DNA of 64,000 nucleotides, from NCBI GenBank assembly GCA_949130485.1, contig OX422186.1:8715837-8779836 (forward strand), in the 5' to 3' direction. Both the position numbers and the translations under genes were made by a program. Each line of letters opens with the position of its first letter. The stretch's first letter is position 1. The stretch is from Agelas oroides. Taxonomy: Eukaryota; Porifera; Demospongiae; Agelasida; Agelasidae. Positions 37,717-48,851 of the stretch are shown here, piece after piece. The notes beneath the pieces are model-generated. The model saw nothing but the letters and a program-made list of their open reading frames with translations, was not told the DNA's origin and searched no databases.

Positions 37717-40700
37717 CTAAAAACTTTCTTTGTTCTTTTTCCCACCAATACTCCTGGTAGAGAAAGGTAAGTAGTTTTGCACTCTTAGTTTCCTGAGTTT
37801 GATGCATGGGGTGAATCGAAGGTCTATCGTTACCCTCCTGGGACCAATCTTGGCTTGCTTGGCAGCCGGAATAAGACAGTCTAGATCGTGTCTACATTTG
37901 TTCTCAGTGTTTCTGTGTCCAACTGCTAAACGTTTCCCTTTCAGGTTGAACGCAGATGACGATTTGGCACAAACTGAACTGTGAACTTGACCGGTCGAGG
38001 GGCTTGTGTTGGTACCAAACAACTCTCTCATCTCTGGGCTGCAGGAGGTTGGACTCGTGCACCTGGGTGTGCTTGGCAGGGACAATGATGACCTATCTGA
38101 AGGGCTTCTCTCTGGACTACTGTCCTGGTTGCTAGACGATGTGTTGCTATGGGAACAACTTGGCAGCGAATCTTTTGCTTGACAGACACAACAACTGCAC
38201 TTCTCACTGGCGAGTTTTTTCATCTCAGAACTCAACTCTGATGCTTTTTCTTCCTTGTCACTGTCGGGGTTGCCAGACCGGGAGACGCTAACAGCTAGGG
38301 GTGCACTCTGGTTGAACGGAATGGCACAGTCTTTGCACTGACTGGGCTGTCCTCGTGTACACTCTACATGACCTATGCTCTGCCCACATGTCCCACACTT
38401 CCTCATCCGAAACTTCCTGCAGGAATGAAAAGAAGAGAGAAAGTTTGCCTAACCTTGTTGTCACATGGCTTAGCTAGGGACTTCTAAAATCATTTTGAGC
38501 TCAACTGTGTTTAGTGATGCATGTTGTCGCCTGTTTTCAATTTCAGCTCTCTTTGATTGCTGAAGTGGTGTCATTGCCTTCATAAGTGGATCAGACAGGT
38601 TTGTGGCTGATAAGTCTTGTAGTTGAGTCAATTATCCCCACTTAGGTGGCATTGAACTATGTTGTTGTGTTATAACCTGTTACCTAGGCAACATATAAGG
38701 ATGTTGGTTCATATCTCTCTTCTACAGTGATGTTGCCTAGGTAACAGGTTATATATCCCTTCCTGGGGTGTGGTCTTGGTCTTGCTACGCCTGACACCAA
38801 TGTGTAAAATGACCACCCCCCAGGGAGGGATATAACTATTACTAGGAATACGCATGCGCAGAGTATGCCTCGCGCAGAAGAATATCTGGAAATATGCAAG
38901 TAGATATCCGTTGTAACCACTTGTAGCGTGTAGGTGCTAGGTGCTGGGGACGAGATATAGCGGTGAAGATGGCAAAGTGGTTGTCTGAAGAGTTTCAGAA
39001 AGTGAGCGAAGTGTCGTGCGAGTATCTGTCAGACTCTTTCTCCTTTGCCTTACTCTCTTCTGATGCAGTGCCCTTTGTTTCCGTCTTCGCTCTCTAGCAC
39101 GATCACGCTTGGACTGCTCCTGCTCCATTTCGGCTCTCGCACGATCTTTTTCACACGTTGATCACCTCCTGGTCAGACCAGTCGGCAACCCGTACCTCCA
39201 ATCAGCGTGGGTGAGAGAATGTCCTCACAATACCCTCATCTTAACCACCTCAAGTATTTCCAGTATGCAAGTACAAAGAGAGAAAGACAAGGTAACTACT
39301 GACCCAATATTTACATCATGGCTCCTCCCGTAGGGACACAGACACACGTCTGCCTGACAGTATCTGCTGTCAGCGTATACTCCACGAAACTGTCCACTTG
39401 ACTCCCATTCTGCATCCCTACCAGAGGAGAAATTCGGGAAGAGAATTGGGGTGGGGTGGGGGGAGGGGAGAGAGAAGGAGAGAGAACATTGTCAGATATT
39501 AGTTCCCAGGGAACGAGGGTAAGCCAGATATGTACCTTAGAGAAATGAAAATCAATTGTAGCCTTGTTTCAGCAATGAAAGCTGGGGGTGCGAGGTTCCG
39601 GGCTAGTAAAGCTTGGGGTACGAGGGTCTGGGCAAGTAAAGCTGGGGGCGCGAGTGTCTGGACAAGTAAAGCTTGGGGTGTGAGGGTCTGGGCAAGTAAA
39701 GCTTGGGGTGCAAGGGTCTGGGCAAGTAAAGCTTGGGGTGTGAGGGTCTGGGCAAGTTAAGCTGGGAGTGTGAGGGTCTGGGCAAGTTAAGCTGGGGGCG
39801 CGAGTGTCTGGGCAAGTAAAGCTTGGGGTGTGAGGGTCTGGGCAAGTAAAGCTGGGGGTGCGAGTGTCTGGGCAAGTAAAGCTTGGGGTGTGAGGGTCTG
39901 GGCAAGTAAAGCTGGGGGTGTGAGGGTCTGGGCAAGTAAAGCCTGGGGTGTGAGTGTCTGGGCAAGTAAAGCTTGGGGTGCGAGGGTCTGGGCAAGTAAA
40001 GCTGGAGTGCAAGGGTCTGGGCTAGTAAAGCTTGGGGTGTGAGGGTCTGGGCAAGTAAAGCTTGGGGTGCGAGGGTCTGGGCAAGTAAAGCTGGGGGTGC
40101 GAGTGTCTGGACAAGTAAAGCCTGGGGTGTGAGTGTCTGGGCAAGTAAAGCTTGGGGTGCGAGGGTCTGGGCAAGTACAGTACAGGTCACAGGTAAGGTA
40201 ACAAATCCGCGCGTGTAGCGAGGGATTTACCCGCGTGTGACGAGTAATCAACACGCGTGTGATGTGGCGGGTACTCGCAGTAGACTCGCGTGTGGTGCGA
40301 CTCGCGGGTGTTGGTGCAACAGCAAAATAATATCTTGTACAAAGAAATACTGGGGGACAAACACTACTACGGGAAAACATGAACACGCAAGACAGTTTTT
40401 CAGTGTTGCCATGCCGCTCTATCCGTCCTGTCTTGCTCCTCCTGCTGTTACTCTTCGTCTTCACCCTTAGGTCTCGCCCTCCCCAGCTGTTTACCCTTCG
40501 CCTTCGCTCTTCGGTTTGCTCCTCTCGTCGCTCACTCTACGTCTTCGCTCTCCTAACTCGCTGTTTCCGCTGTTAGTCTTCGTCTTCGCTAGCCAGTCTC
40601 GCTCCTCCCGCCGTTTACTCTATGTCTTCGCTCTCCTGACTCGCTATTTCAGCTGCTAGTCTTCGTCTTGGCTAGCCAGTTTCGCGCCTTCCGCTCTTAC

Positions 40701-43700
40701 TGTTCGTCTTGTTTTCTCCCTGCTCTCTTCAACCGGCCTCTAGCTCTCTTTTGTCGTCGTTACTCGCTTTCCTCCTCGTTCAGTCCGCACACGTGCACTC
40801 GCGCGGGGCGAGTGCGAGGGCGGAGACTCGCGCGGGTGGAGCGAGTACTCGCGTGTGCGCGCCTACGAACTCGCGAGTCACACGCTCGCGCGTGTTACCT
40901 TACCTGTGACCTGTACTGTAAAGCTTGGGGTGTGAGGGTCTGGGCAAGTAAAGCTTGGGGTGTGAGGGTCTGGGCAAGTAAAGCCTGGGGTGTGAGGGTC
41001 TGGGCAAGTAAAGCTGGAGTGCAAGGGTCTGGGCTAGTAAAGCTTGGGGTGTGAGGGTCTGGGCAAGTAAAGCTGGGGGTGTGAGGGTCTGGGCAAGTAA
41101 AGCCTGGGGTGTGAGTGTCTGGGCAAGTAAAGCTTGGGGTGCGAGGGTCTGGGCAAGTAAAGCTGGAGTGCAAGGGTCTGGGCTAGTAAAGCTTGGGGTG
41201 TGAGGGTCTGGGCAAGTAAAGCTTGGGGTGCGAGGGTCCGGGCAAGTAAAGCTTGGGGTGCGAGGGTCCGGGCAAGTAAAGCTGGGGGTGCGAGTGTCTG
41301 GGCAAGTAAAGCCTGGGGTGTGAGTGTCTGGGCAAGTAAAGCTTGGGGTGCGAGGGTCTGGGCAAGTAAAGCTTGGGGTGTGAGGGTCTGGGCAAGTAAA
41401 GCTTGGGGTGTGAGGGTCTGGGCAAGTAAAGCTGGGGGCGCGAGGGTCCGGGCAAGTAAAGCTTGGGGTGCGAGGGTCCGGGCAAGTAAAGCTGGGGGTG
41501 TGAGGGTCTGGGCAAGTAAAGCTTGGGGTGTGAGGGTCTGGGCAAGTAAAGCTTGGGGTGTGAGAGTCTGGGCAAGTAAAGCTGGGAGTGCGAGTGTCTG
41601 GGCAAGTAAAGCTTGGGGTGTGAGGGTCTGGGCAAGTAAAGCTTGGAGTGCAAGTGTCTGGGCAAGTAAAGCTGGGAGTGCGAGGGTCTGGGCAAGTAAA
41701 GCTGGGGGTGTGAGGGTCTGGGCAAGTAAAGCTGGGGGTGTGAGGGTCTGGGCAAGTAAAGCTGGGAGTGCGAGGGTCTGGGCTAGTAAAGCTGGGGGTG
41801 CAAGGGTCTGGGCAAGTAAAGCTGGGAGTGCGAGGGTCTGGGCAAGTTAAGCTGGGGGTGTGAGGGTCTGGGCAAGTTAGCTGGGGGTGTGAGGGTCTGG
41901 GCAAGTTAGCTGGGGGTGTGAGGGTCTGGGCAAGTAAAGCTGGGGGTGTGAGGGTCTGGGCAAGTAAAGCTTGGGGTGCGAGGGTCTGGGCAAGTAAAGC
42001 TTGGGGTGCGAGGGTCTGGGCAAGTAAAGCTTGGGGTGTGAGGGTCTGGGCAAGTTAGCTGGGAGTGCGAGGGTCTGGGCAAGTAAAGCTTGGGGTGTGA
42101 GGGTCTGGGCAAGTAAAGCTTGGGGTGTGAGGGTCTGGGCAAGTAAAGCTTGGGGTGTGAGGGTCTGGGCAAGTAAAGCTTGGGGTGTGAGGGTCTGGGC
42201 AAGTAAAGCTTGGGGTGTGAGAGTCTGGGCAAGTAAAGCTTGGGGTGTGAGGGTCTGGGCAAGTAAAGCTTGGGGTGTGAGGGTCTGGGCAAGTAAAGCT
42301 TGGGGTGTGAGGGTCCGGGCAAGTAAAGCTTGGGGTGTGAGGGTCCGGGCAAGTAAAGCTGGGGGTGCGAGAGTCTGGGCAAGTAAAGTTTGGGGTGTGA
42401 GGGTCCGGGCAAGTAAAGCTTGGGGTGTGAGGGTCTGGGCAAGTAAAGCTTGGGGTGTGAGGGTCCGGGCAAGTAAAGCTTGGGGTGTGAGGGTCTGGGC
42501 AAGTAAAGCTTGGGGTGCGAGGGTCTGGGCAAGTAAAGCTTGGGGTGCGAGGGTCTGGGCAAGTAAATCTTGGGGTGTGAGGGTCTGGGCAAGTTAGCTG
42601 GGAGTGCGAGGGTCTGGGCAAGTAAAGCTTGGGGTGTGAGGGTCTGGGCAAGTAAAGCTTGGGGTGTGAGGGTCTGGGCAAGTAAAGCTTGGGGTGTGAG
42701 GGTCTGGGCAAGTAAAGCTTGGGGTGCGAGGGTCTGGGCAAGTAAAGCTTGGGGTGTGAGAGTCTGGGCAAGTAAAGCTTGGGGTGTGAGGGTCTGGGCT
42801 AGTAAAGCTTGGGGTGTGAGGGTCTGGGCAAGTAAAGCTTGGGGTGTGAGGGTCTGGGCAAGTAAAGCTTGGGGTGTGAGGGTCTGGGCAAGTTAGCTGG
42901 GGGTGTGAGGGTCTGGGCAAGTAAAGCTGGGGGTGTGAGGGTCTGGGCAAGTTAAGCTGGGGTGTGAGGGTCTGGGCAAGTTAGCTGGGGGTGTGAGGGT
43001 CTGGGCAAGTAAAGCTTGGGGTGTGAGGGTCTGGGCAAGTTAAGCTGGGGGTGTGAGGGTCTGGGCAAGTAAAGCTTGGGGTGTGAGGGTCTGGGCAAGT
43101 AAAGCTTGGGGTGTGAGGGTCTGGGCAAGTAAAGCTGGGGTGTGAGGGTCCGGGCAAGTAAAGCTTGGGGTGCGAGGGTCTGGGCAAGTAAAGCTGGGGG
43201 TGTGAGGGTCTGGGCAAGTAAAGCTTGGGGTGTGAGGGTCTGGGCAAGTAAAGCTGGGGGTGTGAGGGTCTGGGCAAGTAAAGCTTGGGGTGTGAGGGTC
43301 TGGGCAAGTTAAGCTGGGGGCGCGAGTGTCTGGACAAGTAAAGCTTGGGGTGTGAGAGTCTGGGCAAGTAAAGCTTGGGGTGTGAGGGTCTGGGCAAGTA
43401 AAGCTTGGGGTGTGAGGGTCTGGGCAAGTAAAGCTTGGGGTGTGAGGGTCTGGGCAAGTAAAGCTTGGGGCGCGAGTGTCTGGGCAAGTAAAGCTTGGGG
43501 TGTGAGGGTCTGGGCAAGTAAAGCTGGGGGTGTGAGGGTCTGGGCAAGTAAAGCTGGGAGTGCGAGGGTCTGGGCTAGTAAAGCTGGGGGTGCAAGGGTC
43601 TGGGCAAGTAAAGCTTGGGGTGTGAGAGTCTGGGCAAGTTAGCTGGGGGTGTGAGGGTCTGGGCAAGTAAAGCTTGGGGTGCGAGGGTCCGGGCAAGTAA

Positions 43701-46700
43701 AGCTTGGGGTGCGAGGGTCTGGGCAAGTAAAGCTTGGGGTGCGAGGGTCTGGGCAAGTAAAGCTTGGGGTGTGAGGGTCTGGGCAAGTAAAGCTTGGGGT
43801 GTGAGGGTCTGGGCAAGTTAGCTGGGGGTGTGAGGGTCTGGGCAAGTAAAGCTTGGGGTGTGAGGGTCTGGGCAAGTTAAGCTGGGGTGTGAGGGTCTGG
43901 GCAAGTTAGCTGGGGGTGTGAGGGTCTGGGCAAGTAAAGCTTGGGGTGTGAGGGTCTGGGCAAGTTAAGCTGGGGGTGTGAGGGTCTGGGCAAGTAAAGC
44001 TTGGGGTGTGAGGGTCTGGGCAAGTAAAGCTTGGGGTGTGAGGGTGTGGGCAAGTAAAGCTTGGGGTGTGAGGGTCTGGGCAAGTAAAGCTTGGGGTGTG
44101 AGGGTCTGGGTAAGTAAAGCTTGGGGTGTGAGGGTCTGGGCAAGTAAAGCTTGGGGTGTGAGGGTCTGGGCAAGTAAAGCTGGGGGTGTGAGGGTCTGGG
44201 AATGAGGCTAACAAAAACATGTCAGTTTGTAAACACTGGGCATGTACCAATTCACTGTTGGGCAGGTTTTCCATTCTGTTTGACAGCCCCATTTTTGACA
44301 GGAAGCCAGAATGTGCATCACTACCAATTCAAAAGAAAAGAATTTCCAACAAGTACACAAACAAGGGGCTAATAAATGCATACCTCTCAGGAATGTCGAT
44401 CCCAAGGCGCAACATTTCTCCAAGAAACTCTTCCCTGTTGTTGCAGACAGGACATCGGAAAAAGTACCGGCCAGCACTCCAAGCATGTTGCTATGGAAAC
44501 AACACAGACACATCACAGCCCTATCCTCCCAGGACCACATATCTAGGATGAGCCCTGTTCCCAGGCTCCCACCTGGCTTTGGCTTTACTGATGGAGAGCT
44601 ACAGAGGCCTCAGAAAGAGATGGAAGGCTAGTCTATTGAGCAAAGTTATTTCTCTGGCTTGCTAGACGTTGCAGGAGGCAGGGCCTCTGCTGAGGACCTA
44701 GCTTGTGACAGCGTGATAGACTGGAAAGAGGCATGGGAATGGAAACAAGCTCTTTTCAGTATGAGCTGCACCAGTGGTCTGGGAACAAGACTAGAGGTGT
44801 ACTAGGTCATATATATAGTGACTACATCTGTTCAATAACCATTCTTACCTGGAGGCAGTTTCGGTGCAAGAAGGTCAAGCAGGTTGGACAGTACAGTTCG
44901 TGCAAACTTGGTTCACGTTTGATCCGACAGAGACAAATACAGCAGGTTTGTGCGTCCATGTGGGCAGGTAGACTGGACACATCTAAATGTTGTTGTTTGG
45001 GGCAATGCAAGGGGCAAAATGCCATAAAACGATCATAGTATTGAAAAACAAACCCTCCGAACTCTTTAACACAGGGGTAGTGGCCAACTTTGGGACAGCT
45101 TTCGACGGCACAGCCCACTGTCGCCCCTTTCTTCTTGCAGATCATACAGCGGGGGATCTTGCCTCGGTGAGAGCGAACCACTTCACTTTGGATGTTTTTA
45201 ACGAGGAAGCCCTGAATGCCTTCGTTCTCTTCAGCATTCTGACCAATACCTGAAGCAAAATACTGTTGTGTGCATGCATGACGAATATACAAGGAAAGAC
45301 GAAGTGAATGCAATAACTGTGTATATATTGACAGTACTTTGTTAGCCTTGTTCCCAGCATCCCAGGCTTATGGCACAAATCACTAGCCTCATTCCCAGGC
45401 TCTTCCCCTTCTCAGTGGAGAGAGCCTGGGAATGAGGCCGTTGATTTGTGGCATAACCTTCTAGTAAGGCCACTTCAAGTAGAGTTCTTGTAGAGTTAGT
45501 ATGTCAGCACGACACTAACACTGTTTCGTAAATTTGGTTTACAAATGGGCGGGCCAACCACTTCAGGAGGGTAACTGCATGGCTGAAAGACAGCGGTACA
45601 GCTGACTTTTCACCTTGAAAGATGTATTGTTCACTTGTCACTAATTGTAGGGATTGTGTAACACTTTCTTGGCTGCATTTTGTATACAGCTGTATTGCAC
45701 TCAATCCCCCCTCCCGCCTCGCCGCCTGTTGCCATTCGGAAATAAGCCATGCCCCATGAAAACTAAAGCACTTCTGCAAAGGAGAGGAACTCCTTTCAGT
45801 GTCAGGGCTAAGTCACAGGCATATTAACGACTAAAAACATAATGCCATGTGCCTGTCAAGAAAATGAGATTACAAACATCAGGACATACATGTAATTACA
45901 AGCAAATTAAGGGTTTATTAGTGTTCCAGGATTCACGGCTTTGTGTATTCCATTCACTTTGTGTGTTCCATTCACTCCTGGGATTGGTTTTTAGAAAATT
46001 TGCTGGCATTATTTACGGAATGATGGATCACAGACTATGATGCAAGGTGCAAGTCAATCATGGTACTTTGATAACCTGTTTGTTGCATGCTACAGGCAGT
46101 GCTGTTAGGCAGCTACATGTAGTCTCGCAGGCATACTCTTCACAGAGAGAGGAAGGGTCTGGTCACGCTGCAACCATCAAGTTGTCGCCATGGCAGAAAC
46201 TTGCTGTGACCAATAAGATCTGCGCTCTTCGTAGATCGCATCCGTTGTCATGGATATCAATTACGTCACTACATGTTTAGTGGATGTCAGCATTTTATTA
46301 TCTAATCACTACGTTCAATAATTGTGTTCCTCGGCGACAACCTTCTCCTCTCTGTGAAGGGTGTAGCTTGCGAGACTAATTGTGGATTAGGGTAAGTAAG
46401 GATTAGGGTTAGAACAAATTCAACACGGCCAGTGGCATAGCCAGGATGAGCAAGGTATGTGGGCACAGCATGGGCACACTCAGTGCGTGCGTAACACGCA
46501 TCTGCTAGGGGACCTGGGGCACGGCTCCCGCCATGAAAAATGTTTTAAATTATGCACTCTGAAATCGCTTCTGAGGTCGTTTTCGGACACAAATACCATT
46601 CTTTCAGTCTTACCTGTATGCTTGCTTCATGTTCGCATGAAACTTGCTATCACATATGCTAATAACTGATCTTTGACCTTAGCTTTCTACATTATTTTTA

Positions 46701-47201
46701 CCTGGGCACCAGCAAATTTTACGTGGACACAGGCCCGGGTATGCCCAGGTGTAGCTACGCCACTGAAGACTAAGCTGAACTTCCATCTACATATTTTATA
46801 AATCTAAGAATTTTGTCAAAATTCTTTCACGAGTTTAATAAGGCACTTCAAAACTTGAAACAGTGATTATGGACTGCCAGTGAGCTGAAAATGTGATCTG
46901 CTAACAAAAGAATGGCAGCATATCACCACAAACGTCAGCCGTGTCGCTTTATTCGCCTGACTCTCCCTCTTTCTCAACCCTGGACAAAGTTGAGCCTTTT
47001 AACTTCTGTCAGTAACTGTTATGACGAATTCTTGCATTTATAACAAACCAAATTACACACCCACGACGAATCATGGCAGCCACTTACCAAACAATGCTGA
47101 TGAACTGTGACCCCGCTCTTGCTATCGTGAAATGTTTCCCCGACTTCTTCCACACTCAGATCATTCCGCTCACAGAACACGCAGCGCGACTCCACCATCA
47201 C
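37717..47201 (-). CDS. PHF7: PHF7/G2E3-like extended-PHD/RING protein
   Basis: Firm exons in order: 47088-47201 (MMVESRCVFCERNDLS), 44849-45262, 44384-44490 and about 39300-39417. They build the ePHD of PHF7/G2E3: the pre-PHD Cys pair, SGIGQNAEENEGIQGFL, CMICKKKGATVGC, HYPC, FCPLHC, then a RING/PHD-like CCICLCRI with CPTC, HRNC and FRCPVCNN, then MLRLGIDIPER and the Cys pair VCLCP. Later exons 39054-39168 and 37717-38416 join in phase. The first contains a hydrophobic-acidic SUMO-interaction-like motif VIVLESED; the second has a Cys cluster RKCGTCGQ with C-x2-C pairs and a Ser/Pro-rich tail. The link between exon 4 and 39168 is unresolved: a 28-bp exon at about 39205-39232 is possible. No HECT domain was found, so it is closer to PHF7 than G2E3. 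A chromatin reader or E3 role is inferred from the family. Intron 3 is nearly all minisatellite. Confidence 0.8.
38671..38753. repeat. Perfect 24-bp inverted repeat with X-box cores
   Basis: TATAACCTGTTACCTAGGCAACAT at 38671-38694 (cited as two overlapping parts: TATAACCTGTTACC and GTTACCTAGGCAAC) is exactly complementary to 38730-38753. Each arm contains GTTACCTAGGCAAC, a full RFX consensus match. It lies in an intron of the PHF7-like gene. Confidence 0.9.
39575..44205. repeat. 4.6-kb array of 30-bp units
   Basis: About 130 copies of a 30-bp unit (AAGCTTGGGGTGTGAGGGTC, TGGGCAAGTA) fill intron 3 of the PHF7-like gene, interrupted at 40176-40920. Variants GCTTGGGGTG, GCTGGGGGTG and GTTAGCTGGG recur in higher-order patterns. 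The array edge ends in GGGAATGAGGCTA, an element terminus. Confidence 0.97.
40176..40920. mobile_element. Non-autonomous Tc1/mariner-like element in the 30-bp array
   Basis: Inverted termini of at least 26 bp starting CAGTACAGGTCACAGGTAAG flank about 740 bp; the array sequence resumes in register with a duplicated TA. The interior has no transposase frame, is rich in CGCGCGTG/ACTCGCG motifs next to the ends and in CTTCGCTCTCCTGACTCGCT-type repeats in the middle. Confidence 0.88.
45355..45442. mobile_element. TAGCCTC-family foldback
   Basis: TAGCCTCATTCCCAGGCTCT and AGAGAGCCTGGGAATGAGGC form a hairpin at about 45383-45440, preceded by a half element GTTAGCCTTGTTCCCAGC. It lies in intron 1 of the PHF7-like gene. 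Confidence 0.7.
46122..46377. mobile_element. TAGTCTCGC-ended inverted-repeat element
   Basis: Imperfect about 37-bp termini (TAGTCTCGCAGGCATACTCT and the complement ending GCTTGCGAGACTA) enclose about 256 bp in intron 1 of the PHF7-like gene. No clear target duplication. Confidence 0.75.
46433..46767. mobile_element. CAGTGGCRTAGC-ended element
   Basis: Starts CAGTGGCATAGCCAGGAT and ends GGTGTAGCTACGCCACTG, imperfect inverted termini typical of small DNA transposon derivatives. About 335 bp with no coding frame. Confidence 0.65.
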
Positions 47202-47454
47202 GCAATACAGCCACGTTACACGACCAGCTTAGATGGTCCCAGCTCATGTACTCCCTGACACTACTAGGGCGGGGTGCACCGGTGCTTTTCATTGTGCTCA
47301 GGGTGTCTGTCCAATCAGATTTGAGCAGGACGCGCGGGAAACACAGGCCATCAAAATGATAAAAACACAGGTGGATACAAAGGGAGATATACAGAATTTG
47401 TAAGTAAAAGTGAGGGGGATATAAAGCAGTGGTGAAATATAGAGACAGATAAAT

Positions 47455-48657
47455 CTATACAAATACTGGACGGTTTGATTTCGGAGACGGCTTTTCGGTG
47501 TCAATTCGAGTCGCTGAGCTAGTCCAAAATGGGTTGGTGCTTTCTACCAAGGTAGTTTTAGGGATGTCTACCCACCTCCCGCTGCTGTGAGACTTGTAGA
47601 TAGCATCCAAAACAGTCCTGATGTAAATGCCATCTTCAAACGTGGCTGCCGGGTTCAAAACTTTCCGTTGTCTTGGAGAAAGCTGAGTGTGTGACTGTTC
47701 AAACACATGCTTAAGTGCCTGAAACATTCCTGTACAACCAAGGAAAATGGGCTGGTAAAACTCGAGAGGAAATTTGAAATCACTCCCTTTAATCTCCACC
47801 TTCCGTTGCTGTAGAATTAGTTTCTCTTCTTTTTCAGTATTTTTGTGCCCAAAAAGATCCATACCCCTCACTACCAGCCTCCCTTCTGTCCCGGTGACAG
47901 AAAACTCAAATGTATACTTCCCAGGTGCATGTGTGTTGAGAGTAACAGTGGCAGACAAGTCTCCAGTACAGTGCATCTGAAAGCAGCAAAAGTCATCACT
48001 ATTGCTACTGCGGTAGCCATGGATTTTCTCCGTGTGGGGTAGAAACGTCTTCAGATAACCATGCACTTTCTTGGCTTGTTGATTGCTGACAAAGGACACA
48101 AGATCAATGATATGAGACCCCAGGGTGTTCAATGCTCCTCCGCCCATAGAGGGGTCACATTTCCAGCTGTATGGCTCATTCTGAATGAGTGAGCCCATCA
48201 AGACTCTTGCCTCTATCACCAACAGTCGACCACAATAACCAGAACTGACAAGCTCTTTCATTTTAGCGACAGCTGGCAAAAACCTCATGTGGCTCTCCAA
48301 GATACTCACTAGCTGAGAGTAATAGCGAGAGAGGCTGAGCATCTTCTCTGCTTCAGATTGACAAATGGACGGTGGTTTTTGACAGATGCAGTGTTTTCCA
48401 GAGGTGATTGCCTTCACGGCTATCTCAGCATGCATCCCTGGCTCGGTGGCCACATAGACCAGGTCTACCTCCGGGTTCATCAGGAGCTCCTGGAAGTGGG
48501 AAGCTGCAAACGAAATGTGAAACTTCTTTGCAAGTTTCTGGCATGTTTCGGTGTTCTTGCACCAGACTGCTGTCACTGGGAAGGCGAGGGAGTGGAGGAT
48601 GGGCGCCAGTAATGACACCTGGTCAGGTACACCAACTATGCCTATTCTGGGGAGCAT
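47455..48657 (-). CDS. GFOD2: GFOD1/2-like Gfo/Idh/MocA oxidoreductase, intronless
   Basis: A single open frame of 400 residues runs from ATG to TAA without introns, unlike all neighbours. The N-terminus is a Rossmann fold (MLPRIGIVGVPDQVSLL). The usual EKP substrate-loop motif of the family reads QKP (CICQKPPS). The middle matches glucose-fructose oxidoreductase domain proteins: MRFLPAVAKMKELVSSGYCG, GGGALNTLGSHIIDLVSF, KVHGYLKTF and DDFCCFQMH. Human GFOD1/2 are about 390 residues. The enzymatic substrate in animals is unsettled, and the altered EKP motif suggests catalysis may differ. The start is 194 bp from the NMD3 ATG, head to head; the stop is 253 bp upstream of the PHF7-like start on the same strand. 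A retrocopy origin is possible, but the reading frame is intact and the family often has few introns. Confidence 0.92.
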   Translation of the reverse strand: MLPRIGIVGVPDQVSLLAPILHSLAFPVTAVWCKNTETCQKLAKKFHISFAASHFQELLMNPEVDLVYVATEPGMHAEIAVKAITSGKHCICQKPPSICQSEAEKMLSLSRYYSQLVSILESHMRFLPAVAKMKELVSSGYCGRLLVIEARVLMGSLIQNEPYSWKCDPSMGGGALNTLGSHIIDLVSFVSNQQAKKVHGYLKTFLPHTEKIHGYRSSNSDDFCCFQMHCTGDLSATVTLNTHAPGKYTFEFSVTGTEGRLVVRGMDLFGHKNTEKEEKLILQQRKVEIKGSDFKFPLEFYQPIFLGCTGMFQALKHVFEQSHTQLSPRQRKVLNPAATFEDGIYIRTVLDAIYKSHSSGRWVDIPKTTLVESTNPFWTSSATRIDTEKPSPKSNRPVFV

Positions 48658-48851
48658 CTGTAATCGAGTGTGTTGATTCCTGTGTATGTGTGGTAGGTAA
48701 TTTTACAGTGTGTGTTTGTGTGTGTAGAGATCATGCTACAACATAACATACCAAGTTTGCTTTTCCTTGCACCGCTAGCTGTTCTAATTACGAGAACGAA
48801 AGCATTTCTTTTCATGCCCACGTGTACGTGTTGATCCAATACGGCAACGCG
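48658..48851. promoter_or_regulatory. Shared GFOD-NMD3 divergent promoter
   Basis: The 194-bp gap between divergent starts contains an inverted CCAAT-type GATCCAATAC element about 15-20 bp before the NMD3 ATG and a CACGTGTACGTG sequence (E-box core CACGTG) near 48819-48830. Bidirectional use is inferred from spacing. Confidence 0.5.

Noticed and set aside
38684..38920. 78-codon frame overlapping the 24-bp inverted repeat
   Set aside because: Intronic, no domain, produced by the palindrome region.
38937..39128. 63-codon frame starting MEQEQSKRDRARERRRK
   Set aside because: Another frame of the same segment joins the 37717-38416 exon in phase through the gtaagg donor, whereas this one does not.
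40668..41054. 128-codon frame inside the TA-flanked insertion
   Set aside because: Runs from the insertion into the 30-bp array, with no transposase motif or similarity.
39569..44292. Many frames encoding TCPDPHTPSF or KAWGVRVWAS repeats
   Set aside because: Six-frame translation of the 30-bp intronic array; no start context or domain.
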